Part shown: positions 1 to 9,612 of the stretch, one piece after another
Layout of the letters: each line of letters begins with the position of its first letter
How positions within the stretch are numbered: position 1 is the first letter of the stretch
Assembly: GCA_032716605.1 (NCBI GenBank)
Contig: CM064492.1
Span: forward strand, 46,903,403 to 46,967,402
Direction: 5' to 3'
Length of the DNA: 64,000 nucleotides
Origin: Paralithodes platypus
Taxonomy: Eukaryota; Arthropoda; Malacostraca; Decapoda; Lithodidae
Program-made: the position numbers and the translations under genes
Notes under the pieces: generated by a model
Told to the model about the DNA's origin: nothing
The model's database searches: none
The model's input: the letters and a program-made list of their open reading frames with translations, nothing else

Positions 1-528
1 TTCCACCGCTCTCACTCTTGGTCTGAGTCTCTTCCCGAACGTCCATGCTTCGCTTCCGTAAGTTAGTGTCGGGATTACCACTGTCATGCAAGGACTTCTT
101 CACTTCCATACTGACCACTCTATTTCTTGTTACAGCTTTCAACGTTCCTACAACCCTCTTCCCCTGTTGCACACTCTCCTGCACTTCTTCATCCATAGTC
201 CCATCTTTACTCAACACACTGCCCAGATACTTAAAAGAGCTGACAATCTCCATAGCCTGACCGTTCAACTTCACCTCACACTCTGTGACTTCACCCCTTT
301 CGAAGACCATAACCTTGCTCTTCCCCGCATTTACCTTCAAATTCCGTTTTTCGCACACTGTTCCAAACTCATTTACTAGACCCTGCAACTCCCATTCATT
401 ATCGCTCATCAGAACTGTATCATCCGCAAACAGCAGTATAGGCAGCTTCCACTCATTTCCCTCCCTTTTCAGCGATACACCAACATCCACTGCTCTTCCT
501 AGAATTTCTTTCATGACTCCATCCATAT
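1..528 (-). pseudogene. RTE-type LINE fragment, C-terminal part of reverse transcriptase
   Basis: This segment is the reverse complement of part of the RTE-type LINE at 26121-29330; for example, the stretch at 1-110 matches the complement of about 28855-28965 with few differences. It covers the end of the RT palm and the start of the post-RT region (approximately 28430-28960 of the longer copy). There is no open frame through it, so it is a dead fragment. It enters from the left window edge and stops at 528, where DIRS-type terminal sequence begins in the middle of the codons for a Y-M-D-G-V motif. RTE LINEs encode an endonuclease and an RT; neither is complete here. The forward-strand open frames in this stretch are shadows. 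Confidence 0.85.
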
Positions 529-1182
529 ATTTATTGGTGGCTCCTTACGTCAATGACGTAAGAGCCTATGATAATATGGCCTCGTTCCGGGCTCTTCAGA
601 GCCCGGGTTAACCTCGATCACGACGGTCGAGAACCAAGATCATCTTAGGGGGTACCCCTTAATCATTCCTAAGGTACGTCATTGAGACGGGAGCCACTGA
701 AAAGTAGGAAATAAAAAAGAAAAGAATTAACACAGTTTGAACATCGCGCCTACGCACATTCCGATCTTCCTGAGCTGTTTCCCATACCTTGCCCGGTACC
801 CCCACCCCCCAGGTGCATTCTCTCTCGATCGTCGCCCAGCCAGATAGGAAATTTTTTCCTTACCTCCCTGTCAGTTTTACATAGCCCCTCTTAAATGCAT
901 CAGTTTTTAGTCCCTAGTGAGTCTAATTGCAAATTGAGTTGCATATGTGTTTAGGAATGTATTTATTTTAACTATTTCACTTGTAAACCTGCATAAGTAA
1001 GGACTCAGTTCTGGGCTGGTCTACGATCGTGCTTTTCAAGGACGCCACTTTCACTTTTTTGTTTACTTAGTGTTTTTTGTTTCTTGTTTTTTCTATCATA
1101 CGAGCCTCGGCTCATTAGCTGCAGTGTCTCTCTTTTTTTCTGTGAAAGGGTGTTTTAACATTGTAGCTTGATATTAATTCCC
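529..1182 (+). mobile_element. DIRS-like element 5' end (DIRS-D), truncated by piggyBac
   Basis: The start, ATTTATTGGTGGCTCC at 529, matches the first bases of DIRS-A at 33719 (ATTTATTAGTGGCCCC), followed by a similar TCAATGACG/TCATTGACG word. Further in, the order of landmarks is the same as in the DIRS-A leader: an A-rich run (700-730), CCCTAGTGAGT near 912, and CTGGGCTGG near 1012. Similarity is confined to these islands, so this is a different DIRS family. It contains no coding sequence. A short inverted pair (GTGGCTCC at 538 and GGAGCCAC at about 691) lies within it. It appears to be cut at the TTAA at 1183 by the piggyBac insertion. DIRS assignment is inference from end similarity. Confidence 0.55.
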
Positions 1183-4100
1183 TTAACCCATCAGACCCGG
1201 TTGGGCTCTGAGGCACCCATAACAAACACCCCCCACGGAACCCGGTAGGGCTCTGAGGCTCCGGGAGCTTGCGTATATGCTTTCGAATGGCGCGCGTACA
1301 TTTTTGTTGTTGTGAGGTGGTAGACAGCGCCGCCAGACGTGAACTACGCCACGGCATCAGTCTCTACCCCGGCGCCATCATGGATAGTACGCCAATAAGT
1401 GATTCCGCTGTGTCCGATACCGTGCTCCCTACGACGCCCGCCCAAGCTCGTCGCGTCTTACACAGACGACACCGCCTAAATGTGTTATCTCCAGGAGGTA
1501 TTGAGGAGACATTGAGAGTTTATGAGCATGCTGAAGGAGAGCATATTGTTGATGATGAAGACAGTGATAAATTGTCTAATTATAAGTCTAGTGATTATGG
1601 CGATGACAGTGACAATGGTACTCAATTTAGGGGATTTGCAAGTGGTGATGAGAGTGATGAAGGTGATGTAACAGCTTTCGCGGAAGCTGTTGAAGGTGAA
1701 GAGAGTGAAGTGGGGAAAGTAAGTGAGTGGGAGAGTTCAAGGTCAATCTCCAAGTTTCACTTGAGTGACACGACTCCAAGCCCTTCGCCAGCTAAATCGC
1801 CTTTCAAGCTACGCTTTTATTAGAAGCAGGTACTTGAGAAGGCGGCCGCGGTAGCCAGGGAAGAAGCCAAAAGACTTGGTGAGGATGAGGCTGTGAGTGA
1901 GGGTGAGCGTGGGGACTCATCTCGCCCGCCATTGTCTCCCTTATCTACCCAAGCCACCCAAGATGACCCGGGCACCCCCCATTCTTCCCCACAACCCCCA
2001 CCACTGCCAAGGGTTGAGGACCCCCCACTTTCGGCCTATTTGCCTCCTAGGTCCCCCGACAGGAGACATACTGCTGCCGAAAAGGGGAAAGGCAGGAAAT
2101 ATGTCAAAAAAGGACAGCAAACTAGGCGGGCTTTGTTCGAGGCTCCCGCAGCGTCCACCCCTGCCGGCCCCAGCCATACGCCCCCGCAACTTTCCCCACG
2201 GTCCTCCCTACCTCTCCAGCCATCAACATGTGTTTCTGACGAAGTTTTTGAGCTCGCATCACCAATACCTGGGCCTAGTGACAGTGGAACATTGCTTCCT
2301 GCCACTCGTCGCAGGCAAAGGAGCCCAGAACCTCGGGGGGACATAGCCTCACCTGCCACTCCTTCCCCACCTCGCCGCCCACGCATCACTCGTTCCCCGC
2401 CAGATTATGTGGGGGACACTGACGATGAAGGGCACCTCACAGATGACTCTGGCCATGACTATATATAGGTCCACCGTCAGGGCAAGATGACCACTCTGAC
2501 GACGACGACTACATGGACATGGACGACCCTCAACCCATCCGCTCCGCCCGGGGGCGTCGTGCTGTGGCCCGCCCTGGCCGCGCGCCTCCCGAGTTGGCCG
2601 TGGGCGTGCTAGGCCACCACCTGGAGCTCCTCGTGTGCGTCGCCAAGACCCATTCTACGTTTTCCAGTGGGAAGACCTGGCTGACGTGGAAGATTACAAC
2701 CCTGATGTGCCAGCTTTTGATGAGGTACAGAAGGGTTCAGGAATTACCCCCAATTTTCCCGCAGGCCCCAATGCTCCACCACATGAGCTTTTTGAGGCCT
2801 TTTTTGATGAGGAGGTTACCGGATTTGTCATCAAGGAGACCAACAAGCAGCACCAATTCCAGGTCCACATGTTTGACAAGGTGACCAAGGGCCACATGAG
2901 GCAGTGGACCCCAGTGACTCATCATAAGTTCATGGTCTTCCTGGCACTCACCATGCTAATGCCTCATGTCAAAAAGCATAGGTTGCCTGACTATTGGATC
3001 ACCAATGATCTCATATCCACCCCTGCCTTCGGGAAATATATGTCTCGCGACCGGTACCGTGACATCCTCGCAGCGCTCCATCTTGTCACCAACACCGACG
3101 TCCACTGCCCAGACAAGCTGTGGAAGATTAGGACGTTGTACGAGATGATGCGACACCGCTTCTCCTCCTACTTCAAGCCCTTCCGCAAGGTCGTCATTGA
3201 CGAGTCTCTTGTGCTGTTCCGGGGAAAGCTCAGCTTCCGACAGTACATCCCCTCAAAGAGACATCGCTTTGGCATAAAATTCTTTGTGCTGTGCGACTGC
3301 CGAACTGGCTATGTCCTGGACTTCCTGGTCTACAGCGGTAAGGAAGGGGACGTGCTTGTGGACCCCCTCATTGGCTTTGGCGGAGCAGTGGTGCAAGCCA
3401 TGATGGACCGCTATTTCCATAAGAATCACGTCCTCTACACGGACAACTACTACACGTCCCCCACTCTCTCAAAGTACCTCCATGAGCGCAAGACGGGGAC
3501 TGTAGGCACAGTACGAGGGAGAAGGAAGGGCATGCCACCTTTCCCTCCAAAGACCAAGAAAGGCGATGTGTTCCGGAAGAAGTCGGGGCCCATTCTGGCT
3601 ATCCACTGGCACGACCAGCGGAAGGTCAACCTCCTGAGCACCATCCACAAGGGGGAAATGGTGGAGACTGGCAAAGTGGATCGCCGCACCCAGGCCAGGG
3701 TGACCAAGCCCGATGCTGTCATGGACTATAACATCAACATGAGGCTGGTGGACAAGTCCGACATGCAGATAGGCTTCATTGACTGTCTGCGTACCTCGTG
3801 CAGATGGTACAAAAAGTTCTTTCTGCACATGGTGGACATGTCCATTCTGAATGCCTACAATATATACAAGCTTCGGAATGAGAACACACCCAGGAAGTTC
3901 AATAGCCTGCGGAGGTTCCAAAAGCAGGTGTTGAAGGAGCTCCTGGAGAAGTATGCTATGCCACAGAGGGTAGTGGCACATGGTGGGCCCGCCGCTACTG
4001 ACCGCTTGCACTGTGCATATTACATGAATATGCACAGGCTCATTTCCCTGCCTCTGACAGCAGCAGGAAGAAAGCAGCAGAAGCGGTGCCATGTCTGCTA

Positions 4101-4459
4101 CAACACCAGGCTGAGGGCGAGGTCAGAGAAAAAGTTCACCATGGAGTGTGTGGAGTGCAAGGTGCCACTCTGTGCTGAAGGGTGCTTCTTTGGTTACCAC
4201 TCCAAGCAGGAGTTCTAATCATAGTGAAAGTACCAAAGACAGTGACAATATGTATATATATAGGCAATAAGTGGAAGTAAAACAATTTATTCTAATACAA
4301 AAGTCAAATGTATTATGAGAAAATTGATACAAATACAATAACACCATAATAATATGTGAAAGTGACACATAAATGTGTATAATAAGTGATTCATATGATT
4401 AGAACCTATAGAAATATATAAATCAGTGAAAAAAGACAATAAATTGTATATAAAACATT
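1183..4459 (+). mobile_element. piggyBac-type DNA transposon (5' end and transposase)
   Basis: A TTAA at 1183-1186 is followed by CCC, as expected for piggyBac ends, and the transposase remnant lies inside on the plus strand. The subterminal DNA carries a direct repeat of a GGGCTCTGAGGC word at 1203-1214 and 1251-1262. No 3' terminal inverted repeat is recognised. The AT-rich DNA after the transposase (4219-4459) appears to continue at 12722-12863 and again at 21272 onward, once the LINE and DIRS-B insertions are removed. The element may therefore extend well beyond 4459. Boundaries on the right are uncertain. Confidence 0.7.
1380..4218 (+). pseudogene. piggyBac transposase (PGBD-like), broken N-terminal half
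   Basis: PiggyBac transposases cut and paste DNA at TTAA using three Asp residues in an RNase H-like fold. An ATG at 1380 opens an acidic, Ser/Asp-rich N-terminal region that is interrupted by TAG at 1821. It then continues in the same frame through a Pro/Ser/Arg-rich stretch to TAG at 2466. After two apparent frame changes (about 2465 and 2600) the catalytic part is open to 4218. In this part I see VVIDESL (first Asp), LYTDNYYTS (second Asp) and DYNINMRLVDKSD (third Asp). A C-terminal Cys-rich zinc motif follows, with CHVC, CVEC and a final GYHSKQ. The 527-codon open part begins with GTG within the domain and is not a real start. The copy cannot make a full protein as read, so it is a decayed transposon rather than a domesticated gene. 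Confidence 0.92.
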
Positions 4460-4472
4460 TACAAAGCATATA
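4460..4472. repeat. Target site duplication, left copy (13 bp)
   Basis: TACAAAGCATATA occurs here and again at 12709-12721, exactly flanking the I-type LINE. This length and the exact match are typical of target-primed reverse transcription. Confidence 0.9.
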
Positions 4473-4579
4473 GTTGTTGATGATGCTTTTATTTTATACT
4501 AGCCCACTGGGCCTAGGCCCTCTCAAGGCTAGTGGTGGAGGAGGTGGTACAGAGTTTAAAGTCACGTATATGTCAGTAG

Positions 4580-7500
4580 TTATATGTCATTGTATAAATT
4601 TATCGCTCTCAGGAAGTGACAAATAGGGGTGAAATTGAAAGAGTCTGAGTCAGAGAGGATGCCATGTAATGAGGTGTTCAGCAAGAATCTCCGTCTTTCA
4701 GATGCATAGACGGGACAAATACAAAGAAAGTGAAAAACAGTCAATGATGTATGGCAATGTTGGCATTCAGGTGGTGGACCACGAGGGGTGGACATCAGGA
4801 AACCATGTGTGAGGCGCGTGTGGCCTAAACGTAATCTAGTTAATAGGGTTTGGTCTGCACGTGAACCATTAATTGAAGAGGGCCACAAGTGTATGTCATC
4901 CTTAATGGAGAGAAGGTGGCCAGTTAATGGTTGCGCTCTCCACTCAACTCGCCAAGCGTCATAAACATGGCGACGGAGAACAGGGAGCATATCCTCCGAA
5001 CGCAGCAAAGTAGTAGAGGGTGTACCATGACACGCTTGCTTAGCGAGGAAGTCTGCACGCTCATTCCCGGGAATTCCTACATGCGCGGGGATCCAGCACA
5101 GTGTGATGGAACGATTAGCGCACTGTAATTTGTGTATTGTGTGGATGATAGTCTTGACCAATGGGTCCTTGGGGGCAAATACACATAAGGCTTGCAGTGC
5201 ACTCTTTGAGTCACTACAGATAACGACCCGTGGAGAGTTCCTCAACAATGAAGAGATGGTGCTTAAAGCACCTTGAATAGCCCATAATTCAGCAGTGAAA
5301 ACCGTGGAGTGATGGTGTAAGGTACAGTCAGGACCCCCAATTCACGAGAATAGGGGTGACAGGAGGCATCGCGTATTGTGAATTCGTGTATTGTGGAACT
5401 AATTTTAAATGGGAATAATTAGATTGGGTGACATCTCTCAATTATGGCCTATTTTCGACATTTTTGGTCCTATTTTCGACATTTTTGGCTCTACAGTACA
5501 GTCTATATCTTATATATAAGAAGAACAATGAATAAAAATATAAAACCATACTTTAAAATTAGTAGTAGATAGGCTAGGACTAGGACCGTAGGACTTCACG
5601 ATTTTCTCCAACTTCTCCCTCCCTGACCAAATCGTACGAACAGTTTACTCTGACAAGCCTATTGCACAGTTTCCTTCTCCTTTTTTCTTGCGATCCAACA
5701 CTTCCACCTTCATTTTGTGTGTTATCTTCTTATATTGGCGTGGCATGGCGAAAAAAGTGGCAGGCACTACAAACGTTTGGTCACTCCGCACGGCTATGAG
5801 CGCTTGAGCGGGACTGTGGGAGGGAGGGAGGGAGGGTAAGCGGGAGGGAAGGCAGGCGTATGCCCGTCTTCTTTTTTCGGAGCTACTCCTGGGCCTCGTG
5901 AAACGTAGACGTGCTCGCGTATCAAGCGGGAATAGCGGATTTGGCCCCTTCTTAGCTCTCGATTCGTGTATTGTGGTACCACCTCGCGTAATTAATGTTT
6001 AATTAATTAATGTTATTTTCGAGGGGTAACTCGTGTATTAGGGTTTTCGCGCATTGTGGAATCGTGTATTGGGGGTCCTGACTGTACTTTGAGACAAGCC
6101 ATGGTCTGAGACTGCAGCGCAACCCACGGCATCCGCAGTTTTCGAGCCATCGGTGTAAATGAAAACAGCCGGGATGTGATCATCAAGATGTTGTAAAGCG
6201 AGATGTCGACATTGAGATGGGGCTTGGGCATCAAGTTGATCCGCTAAGTGAAAGCAAACTGTAGGGTGTTTTAGGGTCCACGGAGTGATGTGACTAGGAG
6301 GGGGAGTTATGGGAGGAACGGTGATACTGTAAGTGGAGAGCAATTGGCGAGACAATATTGGGAATGGCACTGGAATGGTTGAACGATAGTTATCTGTGGA
6401 ATGGAATAGTTCTAGTAGAGTTGGGTCATGACGGAGGCGAACAGCCGTACGCATGAGGACTAATCGACGGTGGTAGGCTAGAGGTAAGGTCCCATATTGG
6501 AGACACGAGAGGAACGGAATGCCCCCGAGCTAATGCGGATGCCCAAATGGTGTACGCTGTCGAGGGTTCCTAATGTGGAAGCAGAGGCCGTGCCATAGAC
6601 AGGGCTACCATAATCTAGGGCTGAGAGGATGGTAGCTCTGTAGAACAGTAAAAGCGTAGTGCGATCTGCGCCCCAATGGACTCGTGCGACTGTTTTCAGA
6701 ACATTCATTCTCTGGAGGCAACGTGCCTTTAAGCAGGCAATGTGACTCTTCCAATTGAGGTGAGTATCAAAGATTAAACCAAGGAACCTGGTATGTGGAA
6801 GGATCTGAATATTAGAATGTCCCATGGTGAGAGTAATGGACTGTTTACATAAATGTCGAACATTTCTATAGAATACAACGGCGTTAGTCTTTTCAGCAGA
6901 AAATTGAAAACCAGCAGTGGATGCCCAAGAGTGGATGGATTTTAGAGCAATGTTGAGACGCCGTTGTATGTGAGTCAGACTGGGAGAAGTATAATATATT
7001 GCGAAGTCGTCCACATACAAGCTATACGATATTTCAGGTGGGAGGCTGCGTATGACACTATTGATCGCCATAATAAAGAGTAAGCTGCTAAGGGCACATC
7101 CTTGTGGTATTCCATTAATTTGTGACATAATGTCCGATAGGAGACCATTATTTTTGACCTGGAATGTACGGTTAGAGAGAAAATGTTGTAAAAAGCAGGG
7201 AAGAGGACCCCACATGCCAGAATCGTGTAATTTTTTTTAAAATCCTGTGTCTCCATGTTGTGTCATAAGCCTTAGCAATGTCAAAAAATATTGCCACTGT
7301 GGGTTGGTTCTTGGAGAACCCATCACGTATTTGGTGTTCAAGGCGAATAAGTGAGTGCAGTGTAGAACGGCCAGGGCGGGAACCATTCTGATATGGGGAT
7401 AGGAGGGCATGTGACTCAGCGTAATGTAAAAGTCGAGGATTGATCATTTTTTCCATTAATTTGCAGAGGCATGAGGTAAGCACAATCGGTCTGTAATTTG

Positions 7501-9612
7501 TGGGAAGACTCTGATCTATTCCAGGCTTCGGTACGGGTATAGTGTAAGCATGCCGCCAAGACGGTGGGAAGTAGTTACTTATCCAAAACTGATTGTACAG
7601 TTGTAAAAGATGTTGTAGCGCATGTGGATGGAGGTGACGGATGAGAGCGTACGAGAATCCATCCGGGCCAGGAGTAGTGTCTGTACACAGGTCGAGCGCG
7701 TGTCGCAATTCCGGAATTGAAAAAGGGGTGTTATATTCATGTGTTTTCCCGCTATGAAAAGATAGCGGGCGAGATTCCTCCATACATTTATAACGAAGAA
7801 ATTGACGAGGCAATGACTGGTCTGAGCTGACGTGACAGAAATGTTTGGCATGTATGGCAGCGATGTCAAGGGGGTCATGTGTAAGCGAGTCCGAGGCAGG
7901 GTCTTTGAGTGGAGGCCGTACAGTGCGTTCGTTGATACTGCGAAACTTTTTCCATAAAGTAGAGAAAGGGGTGCGGGAATTGAAGGACGAGATATATGAT
8001 CGCCATGAAAGTATCTTGTTGTCAAGGATACTGCGTTTGACAACTGCACAGATCTTGTTATAGAACGTTTTAAGGGCAATTTTTTCAATAGTGATGGTTA
8101 TAAGGTCAAAGTAACGATTAGTGGAAAAAAGTCGGGGGGAAACAGTCTTTAAACGCCGCTGCCTAACACTCAGACGCTTAAGAAGGCGTTCCACACGATG
8201 CTTGAATTTTATCATTTGGGCTAGAGTGGGCGTCCACCAAGGGACCTGGCGAGGGTGCGTCAGCGAGGAGGTAAGCGGGATATGAGGGCGAGCAATGGAG
8301 TTCAGGAAGGACGAAAAATAATCAAAATTGTGTGCAGGGGAAGAGGTAGGGGAGAAGTCCGAAACGTCTGCAGAGGAGTGCGTATAAGACGTCCAATCGG
8401 CTTTAGAGAGATTATAACTCGATATTTGAGGGGAGGATGCAGGGCACAAATACTTAAGGAGTATAGGGTAGTGGTCGCTGGAGAAGCGATCCTGTAAAAC
8501 TGACCAGTCAAATAGGGGAGCTGCATCATCCGAGGCAAAGGAAAGATCAACAGCGGAAAATGTACAGTGGGTAGCAGATCTGTAGGTGGGGTGTCAAAGT
8601 TGAGACAACAAAGAGTAGAATGAAGGAGATATTTTTCAATTTTATCGCGTGGGATGTCTGTGTTTGGGTTGCCCCAAAGGGGAGAGTGTGCGTTAAAGTC
8701 GCCCAGAATAAGGTACGGTGGGGTCAGTTGTTGTACTAGTGATGAAGGTCTGAAGTATTGTAATGACAGGAGGGTTGATTGTAGGAGGAGCAAACAGTCA
8801 AGGAAGGAAGGTTTGGTAATGAAATGGAGACGGCAGTTGTTTGAAAAGGGTTGGGGTCAAGGGTGACAGGAACAAATACGCACTTATAGTGCACAAGGAT
8901 GGCCGTTCGGAGATGTGAAGGGGTTATAGGGGAGCTAGCAGCAACAGTATAATGTCTGGGGGGGGGGGGACAACAAAATTGCCTACATGTTGGAGGCAAA
9001 TGCATAATGGTGAATATAATTTAAGTAATTGTTGTAATTCTCCCATACGGAGGCGAGTTTGGTATCCGTTTATATTCCATTGCAAAATGTTATATGCCAT
9101 GTCATCGACAATAGAGGTCTCTTGAAGAGAGTCTGGTAAAGGTAAAGGTTGTGAGTGTGGAGAGGGTTGTGTGGATGGAGGTGAAGGGGTAGATGTAAGG
9201 TCTGTAAATTTTTCAGAAATAGCTGTGAATTGTGTGACTAGTTTAGGAACAAGGGTGGGGCAGTGGAGGAGTTTTTGGCGCAGAGTGTTCATAAATAGAT
9301 AAGCGGAGGTAACATCTTCATCAGGGTTAGGGGGAAGTGTACGTGTGGTGACAAATTCCTGCGTCCGAGCAAGGAGGCAGGGATCCGTGGCACAGATATG
9401 GGGTGTGATGGAATTACGGAAACAAATTGGACATCCACATTTGTCAGGTGGGATATTGGTGTGACATATCAATACAGGAGATTGTGAGGGGCTCGGGGTA
9501 TGATGAGTCTTTATCGAAGGTTCGTCAGATGATGGTGTCGTAGGGTTAGCAGGAGTTTGTGGGGGAATGTCTCTAGGTTTGGGAGCATCGGGATCTGGGC
9601 AGTGGGGAGCGG
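4580..9612 (-). pseudogene. LINE ORF2: endonuclease, reverse transcriptase, RNase H
   Basis: ORF2 would nick target DNA, copy the RNA and degrade it. Read from 9612 downward, a Cys/His-containing N-terminus (about 9470-9350) is followed by the endonuclease (ILQWNINGY near 9080; LILGDFNAHSPLW near 8700). The RT then runs from about 8450 to 6480, with PGPDGFSYALI, LPTNYRPIVL, FFDIAKAYDT, GIPQGCALSSLLF and the catalytic LYVDD near 7015. RNase H starts with IYTDGSK near 6150, is split by a TA-flanked MITE, and resumes with CSDSKSALQAL and WIPAHVGIPGNERADFLA. A C-terminal motif CQHCHTSLTVFHFLCICP follows, and the stop is at 4580. Frame breaks occur at a G12 run (8958-8969), near 8590 and 8450, at a T8 run (7231-7238) and near 6475. 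All key residues remain visible, so decay is recent and mostly by small indels. Confidence 0.9.
5325..6084. mobile_element. TA-flanked MITE, pogo/Tigger or mariner-like ends
   Basis: The ends are CAGTCAGGACCCCCAATTCA at 5325 and, inverted, CAGTCAGGACCCCCAATACA at 6084, with a TA on each side (5323-5324 and 6085-6086). There is no transposase. The interior repeats a TCGTGTATTGTGG-like word near both ends. It sits in the RNase H domain of the LINE; taking it out together with one TA joins the GLSQS and TLHHHSTVFTAELW segments in frame. TA target and CAG-starting ends fit Tc1/mariner-pogo elements. Confidence 0.88.

Noticed and set aside
586..612. GGGCTCTTCAGAGCCC hairpin followed by GGGTTAA as a piggyBac 3' end or terminator
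   Set aside because: The hairpin is in the DIRS-D leader. Similarity to the piggyBac GGGCTCTGAGG word is short, and orientation to the transposase is wrong.
3469..4092. 207-codon minus-strand frame
   Set aside because: Antisense of the piggyBac catalytic domain; no independent features.
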